Assembly (NCBI RefSeq): GCF_032334255.1
Contig: NZ_JAUHMF010000002.1
Coordinates: forward strand, 1,178,001-1,242,000
From: Thermanaerothrix solaris
Lineage (GTDB): Bacteria; Chloroflexota; Anaerolineae; Anaerolineales; Anaerolineaceae
Direction of reading: 5' to 3'
DNA: 64,000 nt
This document shows, piece by piece, positions 7,084 through 14,783 of this stretch. The notes beneath the pieces are model-generated. The model saw only the letters and a program-made list of their open reading frames with translations. It made no database searches and had not been told where the DNA came from. The first letter of the stretch is position 1; every line of letters starts with the position of its first letter. The position numbers were made by a program, and so were the translations under genes.

Positions 7084-8802
7084 TCATGAACCCAGCGCTG
7101 CCATCCAACGCTTGAGCAAATCGCGGCGGCGGGCGGAGTCGGTGGGGAGTTCCAAAGGTCGCCCGCGGGCATCAATAACTGCACCTAATAAACCGCCGGT
7201 AATCCTAAAACTGCGCGTGGTATCCTTGCCATCCGGGGTCAGGCGCAAGGGGCGCAGGGGATGCAGGTGTAAACGAGCCCGTTGCCCGTTTGGAATGGGA
7301 AGGGGTATCACAGTACCCTGCCGTACTTCTATGGTTGAAGTTTCACCGTTTTCTAATTCGTAACGCACATTAAGGACTGGGGTGCCGTAGCGAGCTGCAC
7401 TGATCGGTGCGATGACCGTGCCTAAGTTTAGTAAGGCATTGCTTTCAAGCGTTTGAACAACCAGAGTAGGGTTGAGGGGGGCAATGGCACCCAAAGCTGT
7501 CACCAGCCCATAGGGATCGAGGATAAATGTGGTGACGCCAATTGGCTGAAGTCCATCTAAAAGGGTCAGAAGTGCTTGTGCCGGGGAGAGAGCTTGGGTT
7601 AACGCATAACCGCTAACGAGAATAGGCTCAAATCCATATATCCCTTCTTCAGATGAGATACGCCTAGCAACTAAAGCCAGTATCTGGCGCAGCATAGCCT
7701 GTTCGATGGCTTGGTATTCCAGATCGTGAGGAACTGAGGCCGGATAAAGCGTTCGATGCCATAAATAATCTCTGACGGTTTCATCGGGGGCATGCATGGG
7801 AAGCCAGCGGGTAATGCTTTCTAAAGGCGTTTGCTCCAGTGCAGCAGCTAGCCCATAACCCGAGCCATAAGGTAGGGCTATCGTGGAGAAGTTGTCTTGC
7901 CGGGCAAAGGCTACGCCGGTTGTGGCCGATCCTAAGTCAATCCCAAGAACCCCCTGTGAGGCTCCGCTCAGTTTACTGAGAAATTGAACCATCCGTCCGA
8001 AAGCCCGCAAACTGGGCTGGGGGGTAATTGAACTGATGGTGCTGTAGGATTGCAGACCACCTAGTTGATGTGAACGGCGAAGGTAGACAATTTCCGAGAG
8101 TTTTTCTTGCGCCGGTAATAGATTTTCTTGGTCAATGTTGGGGCGCACATTAGGGACAACGTGGGGGCGCACGAAGGGCTCCAAGCGATCGGCCACTTGC
8201 TTGGTGATAGCGGTGTTTCCGGCGTAAAGTATATCCGGCCGGTTCTCGGGGGGGAGCAGTTGGAGGGCTAACACCAGCAAATCTACTAGTTTTGCCATTG
8301 AACGCGTCGCGCCTTGATCCGTTCCCCCGGCGATAAGCACCAGATCTGGGCGAGCGCGCAGGATTGCATCTATTTGGGCTTCGGGTTTGCGCCGATCATT
8401 CAGGCCAATCTGCTCGACGATTTGGCAGTAAGTGGATTCGAGAGCTTTGCGGGCACTGGCTAATGAAACATCTTCCAGAAGTCCCATCGCCACCACACGC
8501 AACGGCTGACCTGCCGAAAACGTGAGCACAAAGCGATCCACTCCCGAGCCGTCATCCTGAGCGGGTAGGATTAAATGGGCTTCCTCCATCAAATGCCGCC
8601 CGGTGATCTCTTCAAGGCGTGTGAGGACCAGGAAGATGCTTTCGCTAATATCAAAGTAGGGTGTTCCAATTGTGCTTCTCACTTGGGCGGTTGCAATCAT
8701 GCGGTAACGCTCTTCGACCACGTCAAAGAGCAGCGCGCGGGTGAACACGCTTCCAATGTCAACGGCAAGTATGGATTCGGCTTCAACGATGGAGGAACTC
8801 AT
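7084..8802 (-). CDS. MutL/GlmL-family ATPase (ASKHA fold)
   Basis: A 572-residue protein of the glutamate mutase L family (PF13941). Known GlmL/MutL proteins accompany B12-dependent mutases or pyridoxal enzymes and are thought to act as ATP-dependent chaperones or reactivators. Visible ASKHA features are the first phosphate loop LAVDIGSVFTRALLFDV (about 13-29), the IAGGTDQG stretch (about 157-164) and a second loop LGIDLGSATTGVAF (about 288-301). No mutase subunit, mutS/mutE partner or B12 enzyme lies nearby. It sits between two genes of unknown function with short gaps (11 bases upstream, 31 downstream), so here it may drive a different membrane-linked process. Confidence 0.85.
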   Translation of the reverse strand: MSSSIVEAESILAVDIGSVFTRALLFDVVEERYRMIATAQVRSTIGTPYFDISESIFLVLTRLEEITGRHLMEEAHLILPAQDDGSGVDRFVLTFSAGQPLRVVAMGLLEDVSLASARKALESTYCQIVEQIGLNDRRKPEAQIDAILRARPDLVLIAGGTDQGATRSMAKLVDLLVLALQLLPPENRPDILYAGNTAITKQVADRLEPFVRPHVVPNVRPNIDQENLLPAQEKLSEIVYLRRSHQLGGLQSYSTISSITPQPSLRAFGRMVQFLSKLSGASQGVLGIDLGSATTGVAFARQDNFSTIALPYGSGYGLAAALEQTPLESITRWLPMHAPDETVRDYLWHRTLYPASVPHDLEYQAIEQAMLRQILALVARRISSEEGIYGFEPILVSGYALTQALSPAQALLTLLDGLQPIGVTTFILDPYGLVTALGAIAPLNPTLVVQTLESNALLNLGTVIAPISAARYGTPVLNVRYELENGETSTIEVRQGTVIPLPIPNGQRARLHLHPLRPLRLTPDGKDTTRSFRITGGLLGAVIDARGRPLELPTDSARRRDLLKRWMAALGS

Positions 8803-8813
8803 AAGCCAGCATC

Positions 8814-9470
8814 TCAGGGTAGAAGAGTGTTAAGAAATTGAAGGATGAAATCCAATCGCGTAATAAGCACGGTAAGTGAGGTCTGGATGACCCCAGCAAA
8901 GAAGGCACCCAGGGTAATAGCGATAAATGCCTGACCGATTTTCGCCGCTACCTCGACCCATGGAGGACGCGATATGGATTTGCCAGGCACGCGGCGAGCA
9001 GTGAATTGAAAATACAGCAAAGTAGTGATGGTGCCGAAGAGAAGTATTACCCCACCCATCCATCCAATGGATTTTTGTTGGAGGGGTGAAAAAGAAAGCC
9101 CTGCTGCCCGAACTTGACCAAACAAAGTGCCAAAAAGTGCCCCGTTGATTATAACCGCTGCGCCTACTCCAACCAAGAAAGCCAGAGGGAGGGAACCCAG
9201 GAAAGACAATCGAGGCATCAAGCGTGTCAAAAGCAAAAGGCTCAGCACCCATGGGATGACGATAATCCCCCAAGAGGCATTGGGGTTGCTCAAAGGGGCA
9301 ATTAACTTTGGAATGAGAATGTGATTTATAAGTACCACCGCTAGGTATCCGGCTGAAACCCCAACGAAGGTGTAGATGGCGATTCGAAAAAGTGGGTTAT
9401 CCCCAATGGCATATGAAAGCACGGCCAGAGTCAGTAGAAAGGCGACCAAAGTCCAAAGCGCATCGCTCAT
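8814..9470 (-). CDS. multi-span membrane protein of the MutL operon
   Basis: A 218-residue integral membrane protein with about six hydrophobic segments. Basic residues lie in the loops (ARRVPGKSISRPP near residue 155), suggesting a cytoplasmic loop there. No recognised motif. It is 6 bases downstream of the zinc-ribbon protein gene and 11 bases upstream of the MutL gene, so it is co-transcribed with both. It is probably the membrane partner of the operon's soluble ATPase, by position only. Confidence 0.78.
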   Translation of the reverse strand: MSDALWTLVAFLLTLAVLSYAIGDNPLFRIAIYTFVGVSAGYLAVVLINHILIPKLIAPLSNPNASWGIIVIPWVLSLLLLTRLMPRLSFLGSLPLAFLVGVGAAVIINGALFGTLFGQVRAAGLSFSPLQQKSIGWMGGVILLFGTITTLLYFQFTARRVPGKSISRPPWVEVAAKIGQAFIAITLGAFFAGVIQTSLTVLITRLDFILQFLNTLLP

Positions 9471-9476
9471 AGGGCT

Positions 9477-11789
9477 TCAACGCCTCGAGGTAGTTTTGGA
9501 AGCCGGGAAGATAGCCTGTAGTGTGCCGGTCAATCCTCCCAGCAGGATCAGCAAAGCAATCGTGAGGATACCCATTTGATAGGCACTCCATAGGGAAAGA
9601 TTTTCTCCCCCCACTTTTTGTGTCAGGCGCGTGTAGGTCATGCTCCCTACCAATCCGCTGATCAAACCATTTACCTGCCCTGACTGCACATAAGGGGTAA
9701 GGTACGGTGCGGCCTGGGCGCTGGTTATAACAAGCAGGGGACGTTCGGAGAAAAGCGGGCGGACTTGTTCGAGCCAGGCACGGGCACGCTCGCCGCTATC
9801 GGTCACTAAAAGAATGGCGTCAAAATCCTGCAAACCGGTTATTCCAAGGAGGGATAAGGCATTCGACGCCATCTGTCCATCCAGGGTGGTGGTCACGGCT
9901 AGTTGGGGTTGACGCGCAAATGCGGCTAAACCAGTGGCTTCGCCGGCTAAATAACCCAGATTGAGACTTTGTTCTGAAAGGACATATTCAGGCACTTGCT
10001 GGGCGGCTTGTTGAGCCAGGGTCAATGCAAGCACGGAGGCATTGGATTGCGTGGTGATGAAGACCAGCCGTGCGTTTTGACGCATGAGATCAACGAGAAC
10101 ATTAACCGACGCGGTGCGAATCTCCGGGAGGAAGCCAGCATCCACCTCCACCCCTACCAGCACCCGTGGCGCGGGGTGTGTTGAAGCCAGGGTGTTTATC
10201 GTGGTCGCAAATGTCACCGCTTCTGCCGGGAACAGCGAAGGTAGTGGGCTTATCGGGGCTCCTGAGATCAACCCGAGCAACAGGATTACCAATAGCAGTA
10301 TCGTTACAGCCAGACGCAGAACCGGGCTGGTCGTGGAGACCGGTTTTTGCACCCGAAGCGAGATAGGGGTGCTTTCAGCAGAGACCAGGCTTTCCAGGAG
10401 GGCTACATAGGCACGTTGTTTTTCACTGACGTTCAGGCGAACGGCATGGACCGGGGGACGTGAATAACGTAGGGCTTCGGGTTCACCGGGCAGAACGCCC
10501 TGATAACCTGCTAGTGGTCCACTGGTTTCGATCCGGGTGTCCTCTTCGCTTTCCTGGGCCGGTATTGGCGCAACGGCTTCAACCGGACGCATGGCTTCTA
10601 GCCATTCGGGCAGTTCAGCGGTTGGCGCAGCTGTGGCTTCCACGCTCTCATCGGTGGGAGATTCGGCCAGCCATTGCGGTAATTCGCCTTCGATGAAAGG
10701 CGGAACCACTTCTTCTGGTATGAGCGTGGTTTCGGTGGGAACCTCCTCGATAAAAGCGGGCGTCGTTGGAGGAACTTCCCCTTCGGTCAGGGTCTCCTCA
10801 AGATTGAGTTGATCTAACCAGGCGGCATATTCTTCCTCATTGAAAGGAGGTATCCCCAAAGGCGGTTCATCACCTTCTTCCTCAGCCGAGGACAATGCCA
10901 TGGAAAGGGCATCTTCAGCGGTCGGCTGAGACGACATGGTAGGGGGAGGGGTTTGTTCCTCGGGAGTGAAAGTAGGTTCTCCCTCGTACCAGGCCGTGAG
11001 GTCTTCGGGGATTTCGGTAAAGGGTGGAATAACTGTAGAAGAGGGTTCACCTTCAGGGCTCTCAGCCCAGTTTGTCGCACTTGTTTCTGGCTCTTGCACT
11101 TCCAGCGCCGCTTCTGAGATTTCAAACCCTTTGTCCTCGGTGGAAGCACTGGGCAGGCCTGTGATCCACTCTGGTCCCCCTTCTACCTCTGAGGGCACAT
11201 CTGCAAAAAACTGGGGCGTGGTTTCTTCGCCAATCTCAATCGGCGTTTCAGTTGTAGGTGATCCTTCTTCTTCCTCCTGCAGAGCTCTTAACCAGTCGGG
11301 CAATTCGTCCTCTGGCTGACCGGTAGAAACGACTTCTGAGGAAGCCGTTGGGGCCAGGGTTGTTTCTCCTTTTGGCTGGCTTTGACCTTTCCGGGCAGGA
11401 AAGGGTTCACTTTCAGATTGTTCGAGAGGCGAAGAAGATTCGGCAGGGGTTTCTTCTCTTTCCACACCTAGAGATAAAATTTTTTCCAGGTCGGGCGCTA
11501 AAAATCCCTCTGCCTCGCTTTCGGGCCGAATGGGCTCTTCCAGGGATGACGATTCGCCCGCTTGCCGTAGTGCGAGTAACCAATCTGGCAATTCTTCTTC
11601 CGTTGATTCGGGACGGGTTAATACTACATCGGCTTCTTTTAACCAGTCCGGTAAGTCAATCGGGGAGGTTTCTGATGGTACTGGTCCAGACTCCTGATCG
11701 GGGTGTAAGGGCGCTAAGCACCATTGACAGCGTTCGTTTTCGCTGGGATTGACAGAACCACATTGTGGACAGATAACAGTATCCATCAT
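9477..11789 (-). CDS. zinc-ribbon protein with repeated LPxWL motifs and two membrane spans
   Basis: A 770-residue protein. Residues 5-24 form a zinc ribbon (C7-x2-C10 and C21-x2-C24). A long acidic, low-complexity region follows in which a short motif recurs: LPDWL at 46-50, 67-71 and 163-167, LPQWL at 370-374 and LPEWL at 393-397, with weaker versions near 206, 265 and 322. A membrane span (about 490-511) leads to an extracytoplasmic domain of about 220 residues with alternating helices and strands (VLVGVEVDAGFLPEI, VFITTQSNASVLALTLAQ), and a last span (about 733-753). The acidic motif region would lie in the cytoplasm and looks like a multivalent docking tail. Function unknown. Confidence 0.8.
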   Translation of the reverse strand: MMDTVICPQCGSVNPSENERCQWCLAPLHPDQESGPVPSETSPIDLPDWLKEADVVLTRPESTEEELPDWLLALRQAGESSSLEEPIRPESEAEGFLAPDLEKILSLGVEREETPAESSSPLEQSESEPFPARKGQSQPKGETTLAPTASSEVVSTGQPEDELPDWLRALQEEEEGSPTTETPIEIGEETTPQFFADVPSEVEGGPEWITGLPSASTEDKGFEISEAALEVQEPETSATNWAESPEGEPSSTVIPPFTEIPEDLTAWYEGEPTFTPEEQTPPPTMSSQPTAEDALSMALSSAEEEGDEPPLGIPPFNEEEYAAWLDQLNLEETLTEGEVPPTTPAFIEEVPTETTLIPEEVVPPFIEGELPQWLAESPTDESVEATAAPTAELPEWLEAMRPVEAVAPIPAQESEEDTRIETSGPLAGYQGVLPGEPEALRYSRPPVHAVRLNVSEKQRAYVALLESLVSAESTPISLRVQKPVSTTSPVLRLAVTILLLVILLLGLISGAPISPLPSLFPAEAVTFATTINTLASTHPAPRVLVGVEVDAGFLPEIRTASVNVLVDLMRQNARLVFITTQSNASVLALTLAQQAAQQVPEYVLSEQSLNLGYLAGEATGLAAFARQPQLAVTTTLDGQMASNALSLLGITGLQDFDAILLVTDSGERARAWLEQVRPLFSERPLLVITSAQAAPYLTPYVQSGQVNGLISGLVGSMTYTRLTQKVGGENLSLWSAYQMGILTIALLILLGGLTGTLQAIFPASKTTSRR

Positions 11790-11793
11790 AAAC

Positions 11794-12417
11794 TCACTCG
11801 CTGTATGGACGATCTATACCGAGCAGAACTCGCAACCCTGTCAGCAAGCTGCCTAACGCAATGCCGAGAAGGATGCCGCGTGCACCTGCTCCGGGGAGTA
11901 GATTAAGTGCGCCTAAGGTTTCTCTGATTAAGGAAGGAGCAGTATCGCTTAAGAAAATACCACTTCCCGCAAGCAGGAAGATAATTGTGCTGGCCAGGAA
12001 CAAACCGCTTATCCAGGAACGACGGGTCGCCATGAGACGTACTGCGCTTATAGCAAAGGTTATGGTAAGCAATCCCAACAAACTAGCCTCGATTGGGAGT
12101 TGGATGGCCGTTATTAGGGGTTGAATGCGGGCATCCCCTGGTCCCAAAAGCAGGCCGAGCACCAGGGTGGGGATGAAACCCAAAATAAAGAAGAGACTGT
12201 AATAATCGCGATTACGAGGTGCACTGAGTTTCTGCCAGTGCACTTTGAAGAGGTTAAGAATGGCTACCAAGCCGGCTACTGCCGCCAGGATAATGGCCCA
12301 ATCCAAGAACAGGATGCGTAGGGGGTCAAGAAACGGGAGAGGGAAAAGGTAACCCAGCAGTACAATAACGCCCACTCCAATGGCAACCGCGGTAGCGATG
12401 GGTGATCTCATAGCCAT
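11794..12417 (-). CDS. membrane protein of the MutL operon
   Basis: A 207-residue integral membrane protein with about six hydrophobic segments and no recognised motif. The start at 12417 (MAMRSP) is chosen because AGGGGGA lies 6 bases before it. The frame is open further upstream, but that would overlap the DUF6754-like gene deeply. With this start the overlap is 10 bases. A second ATG at 12411 would make a 4-base ATGA overlap. It is followed after 4 bases by the zinc-ribbon gene. Confidence 0.75.
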   Translation of the reverse strand: MAMRSPIATAVAIGVGVIVLLGYLFPLPFLDPLRILFLDWAIILAAVAGLVAILNLFKVHWQKLSAPRNRDYYSLFFILGFIPTLVLGLLLGPGDARIQPLITAIQLPIEASLLGLLTITFAISAVRLMATRRSWISGLFLASTIIFLLAGSGIFLSDTAPSLIRETLGALNLLPGAGARGILLGIALGSLLTGLRVLLGIDRPYSE

Positions 12418-13160
12418 CCCAGTCCCCCTAAGAGAGCACTCAGAATAAGGGCGACAATCACACCCCAACGCAAAATATCCTGGACGCGAACACTAGCGAG
12501 GTGAGCAGACCCGGTTTGTAGATAGGCTGGCGCGGCGAAGAGCTCTTCGCCGATAAGGGGGTGCTGGGCGGCGGCAAAAAGCACGGCTTGAGCATCCAGT
12601 GAATCGCTGGCAGCGAGGGTAAAAGCATTATTGCGTGTAGCGGCTTCGCATAACAGGCCAATCTCTGGGCCGTAATGCCCAATCATCAGGTGTGTGGATA
12701 CATCTTCATCATAGGCAATGGGAATTGCTCCAGCGATATAGGAAAGAGGAGTGACCCCGGTCAATCGTCCGCGGTTGGGATCATATAAATCCAACGCATT
12801 ATTTAGACGATACGTTGCACGCAGAGTGCTCTGGCTTAATAATGCCAGACTCCCTTCGCCGCTTGTTGCCAAAGGGGGACGATCGCTTATAGAACTGACT
12901 GCTGTAATGCGACCCAGGGCCTGAAGCCCAACCAGAGCAGAAGCGCTGTGAGGTTGGGTAATTCCTGCATTCCCCAATGTAAGGTGAAGGCGCGTCCCTT
13001 CTTCGACCGAGAGTCCAATGGCACGGGACAGAGCGGAGAATGCTGTTAGTGGGCGCAAACCCCAGCGTGGCCGCCGTTTTAATTGCAGGCTAAAAAAGAG
13101 GAGCAATCCCGCGCTGAAAAGGATAATAATCAGTGCTATCACGGTCAGGGACGAGATCAT
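12408..13160 (-). CDS. DUF6754-like membrane-anchored protein
   Basis: A 250-residue protein with a membrane span at each end (about residues 4-24 and 228-247) and a soluble middle. The middle holds LSRAIGLSVEEGTRLHLTLG (about 45-64), IGHYGPEIGLLCEAA and LAASDSLDAQAVLFAAAQHPLIGEELFAAPAY. This pattern is what I recall for DUF6754 proteins of Anaerolineae, but I could not run a search. The start at 13160 is supported by GAGGAAAC upstream and an ATGA overlap with the preceding gene. Function unknown. Confidence 0.72.
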   Translation of the reverse strand: MISSLTVIALIIILFSAGLLLFFSLQLKRRPRWGLRPLTAFSALSRAIGLSVEEGTRLHLTLGNAGITQPHSASALVGLQALGRITAVSSISDRPPLATSGEGSLALLSQSTLRATYRLNNALDLYDPNRGRLTGVTPLSYIAGAIPIAYDEDVSTHLMIGHYGPEIGLLCEAATRNNAFTLAASDSLDAQAVLFAAAQHPLIGEELFAAPAYLQTGSAHLASVRVQDILRWGVIVALILSALLGGLGWL

Positions 13161-13411
13161 AGTTGAGTTTCCTCGGTCAGAAGGTGAATAAACGTCCAAT
13201 AGGAATCTTCATCTTCAAGAACGTGAATAAGAGCTTGCCATGACGTGGAACGAGGAAAGGAGGTTAAAAGCGGCAGACTTCCTTGCAGAACTTGGGCTAA
13301 CACCCCCTGCAGGGGGCGTAAACCTTCCAGCAGTGTGGCAACAAGTGGCGCTACCCCCCAGCGTTGGAGTTGCTTCGCCCAGGCCACCCAAGGGTGGGTT
13401 TCGTGTGCCAT
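13157..13411 (-). CDS. small protein heading the MutL operon
   Basis: An 84-residue protein with no membrane segment, starting MAHETHPWVAWAKQLQRWG. It is helical, with several Trp and Leu residues and an acidic C-terminus. No family recognised. The ATG at 13409-13411 lies 6 bases after TATACT (13418-13423) with no Shine-Dalgarno, so a leaderless transcript is likely. An earlier in-frame ATG at 13456 would lie upstream of that box. It overlaps the next gene by ATGA and is the first gene of the run down to 5337. Confidence 0.6.
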   Translation of the reverse strand: MAHETHPWVAWAKQLQRWGVAPLVATLLEGLRPLQGVLAQVLQGSLPLLTSFPRSTSWQALIHVLEDEDSYWTFIHLLTEETQL

Positions 13412-13417
13412 GCCATC

Positions 13418-13423
13418 AGTATA
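13418..13423 (-). promoter_or_regulatory. -10 box of the MutL operon
   Basis: TATACT with an upstream TG (extended -10), 6 bases before the ATG at 13411. No clear -35. The spacing indicates a leaderless first gene. Confidence 0.5.
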
Positions 13424-13460
13424 GCACAAATTGTTAGATACCATATGGTGTGGCATGCGT

Positions 13461-14210
13461 TCATCTAGCAGGTAATGAAGGCATCCACAAGATTTGGTCT
13501 TTACAATTTTGATAGTAGTGGAGAATTTCGCGTTTTAGCGTCGGCAGATCAGGCCAAAAGGTGCTCAACTGAGACCGATAGCAAGTGATTGCTTCGATCC
13601 AGGCGTCGAGCGCGTCTGGTGGAAGGTTGAGGGGTAAAGGGCGATGCGTGGTGGTAGGACGCAATTCTTTGTGGCAGTCCCGCAGCGCATAAGGAAAGTC
13701 GGCATAATACCATAGCCGGGGTAGGGCTAATGTTTCTGCTGCTGTGCGGGTGAGATGGTGATCAATGTGGCCACCCAGGGCTAAGGGGCAGACCAAAATG
13801 TCCGATTCCGACAATAATGCTTTCAGTTGTACCCTTAAAAAATCAACCCAAGGATGCTCAGAAGGGGGGAGTGAGGGTTGGAAGAGGTCATCATCCCCAT
13901 TGACGATTGGGGTACCCCGCTCTGGATGATAACGATAAATACAATCAGGGATGGGAAAGTAACGCGGTAGGGCGCCAATGCGTTGACATGCGTTTTGATC
14001 TTCCTGGCGCCGCACTGCCACCGCCTCGGGACCTGTTTGCCACCGTTTATGGAGGCTTTGGGCGTAAGGAGTAAGGGGGCCTGCGGGGGGATCGCCAGCA
14101 CAAACTGTCCAGATCTCTACTATTTCCCCTTGTTGGATCTGCCACCAGATCCACCCGCCACATGAGAGCACAGCATCATCTAGGTGGGGTGAGAGGTAAA
14201 TCCAGCGCAT
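13461..14210 (-). CDS. PIG-L family N-acetylglucosaminyl deacetylase-like protein
   Basis: A 249-residue LmbE/PIG-L family protein, a zinc-dependent hydrolase family that removes acetyl groups from N-acetylglucosamine-type sugars. The signature LSPHLDDAVLSCGG (about residues 6-19) carries the zinc ligands and catalytic Asp (P-H-L-D-D). The second zinc-binding region is LALGGHIDHHLTR (about 144-156). Exact substrate unknown. The start MRWIYLSPH at 14210 is preferred: an ATG at 14237 lies upstream of the likely -10 TAAAAT (14228-14233) and would add residues not typical of the family. Confidence 0.85.
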   Translation of the reverse strand: MRWIYLSPHLDDAVLSCGGWIWWQIQQGEIVEIWTVCAGDPPAGPLTPYAQSLHKRWQTGPEAVAVRRQEDQNACQRIGALPRYFPIPDCIYRYHPERGTPIVNGDDDLFQPSLPPSEHPWVDFLRVQLKALLSESDILVCPLALGGHIDHHLTRTAAETLALPRLWYYADFPYALRDCHKELRPTTTHRPLPLNLPPDALDAWIEAITCYRSQLSTFWPDLPTLKREILHYYQNCKDQILWMPSLPAR

Positions 14211-14227
14211 GGAACTCAGTGCGGAAT

Positions 14228-14266
14228 ATTTTATCATGATCTACAGGAGGTTTTCACGGGTATAAT
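14228..14266. promoter_or_regulatory. divergent -10 boxes
   Basis: TAAAAT on the minus strand (14228-14233), 17 bases before the PIG-L start, and TATAAT on the plus strand (14261-14266), 21 bases before the ATG at 14288. The plus-strand gene has a good ribosome site. The minus-strand gene has none. Confidence 0.45.
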
Positions 14267-14287
14267 AATGCGTAGGAAGGAGTGGCC

Positions 14288-14593
14288 ATGGGGTTGTGGG
14301 ATTTTTTGGCGCGAAAGCCTTTTTCCAGAGAGCATCAGCCCGAAGTTGAACGTTTGATTGAGGAGTTGATCCAGATTGGTCAGCGGGACGACTTTCTGGC
14401 CGAACGTCCTGGGGGCGCTTTCAATGCTTACTGCCGTCATCGTCGAGCGTGTGAAATAGGGACGCGATTGCATGATTTGGGGGGAGTACCGCTAATGGAA
14501 TATGTCCTAAAGCGGGTGCGAAAGCGCCTGGGAGCTACCCTGGCGACCCATTTGTCATACGCCTGGGCAGATATTGGTAAGTGGATACCTTAA
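14288..14593 (+). CDS. small unknown protein
   Basis: A 101-residue basic protein without signal peptide or membrane span: helical, with LIEELIQIGQRDDFLAER near residue 22 and YVLKRVRKRLG near 77. No family recognised. Start ATG at 14288 with AGGAAGGAG 5 bases upstream; the GTG at 14282 is in frame but lies inside the ribosome site. It lies upstream of the riboswitch and P-type ATPase. A separate promoter after its stop suggests it is not essential for ATPase expression. Confidence 0.65.
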   Translation: MGLWDFLARKPFSREHQPEVERLIEELIQIGQRDDFLAERPGGAFNAYCRHRRACEIGTRLHDLGGVPLMEYVLKRVRKRLGATLATHLSYAWADIGKWIP

Positions 14594-14596
14594 CCC

Positions 14597-14624
14597 TTGA
14601 CGGATTGGTGAAGCCGGTTAAACT
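14597..14624 (+). promoter_or_regulatory. promoter of the riboswitch-controlled ATPase
   Basis: TTGACG (14597-14602), 16-base spacer, TAAACT (14619-14624). Transcription would start near 14631, just before the first conserved riboswitch box at 14637. It begins 3 bases after the stop codon of the preceding gene. Confidence 0.55.
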
Positions 14625-14632
14625 AAGAGACA

Positions 14633-14747
14633 CATTGGGGAGTAGCTGCCCAAGGTTTGGGGTGGGTTATCGTCAGGACGAAGCCGCGGCTTCCGGTGAC
14701 CCACGTAATCAGCGAGACCATCACCACGATAAGGGATGGTCTTTTTT
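14633..14747 (+). promoter_or_regulatory. yybP-ykoY manganese riboswitch with terminator platform
   Basis: This leader carries the conserved boxes of the yybP-ykoY class: GGGGAGTAGC (14637-14646), GTCAGGACGAAGCC (14672-14685) and AGCGAGACC (14711-14719). Supporting stems are CCCAA/TTGGG (14649-14653 with 14657-14661) and GTGGGT/ACCCAC (14662-14667 with 14699-14704). The class senses Mn2+ and typically turns genes on when Mn is high. The 3' box is shared with a terminator: GACCATC (14716-14722) pairs with GATGGTC (14735-14741), followed by six T. Aptamer folding and terminator formation therefore exclude each other, which fits an ON switch for Mn export. It sits 37 bases before the P-type ATPase start. 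Confidence 0.87.
14715..14747 (+). terminator. riboswitch expression-platform terminator
   Basis: A seven to eight base-pair stem (AGACCATC with GATGGTCT, 14715-14722 and 14735-14742) with a 12-base loop and a run of T ending at 14747. The 5' arm is also the conserved 3' box of the aptamer. Confidence 0.8.
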
Positions 14748-14783
14748 GTTTGCAATGAGAGATTTCATTGAGGAGTTGGAATA

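Noticed and set aside
7053..7184. Longer start of the barrel-sandwich-like protein, inside mutL
   Set aside because: The added residues are mutL codons in another frame; the start at 7052 has a ribosome site and follows the mutL stop.
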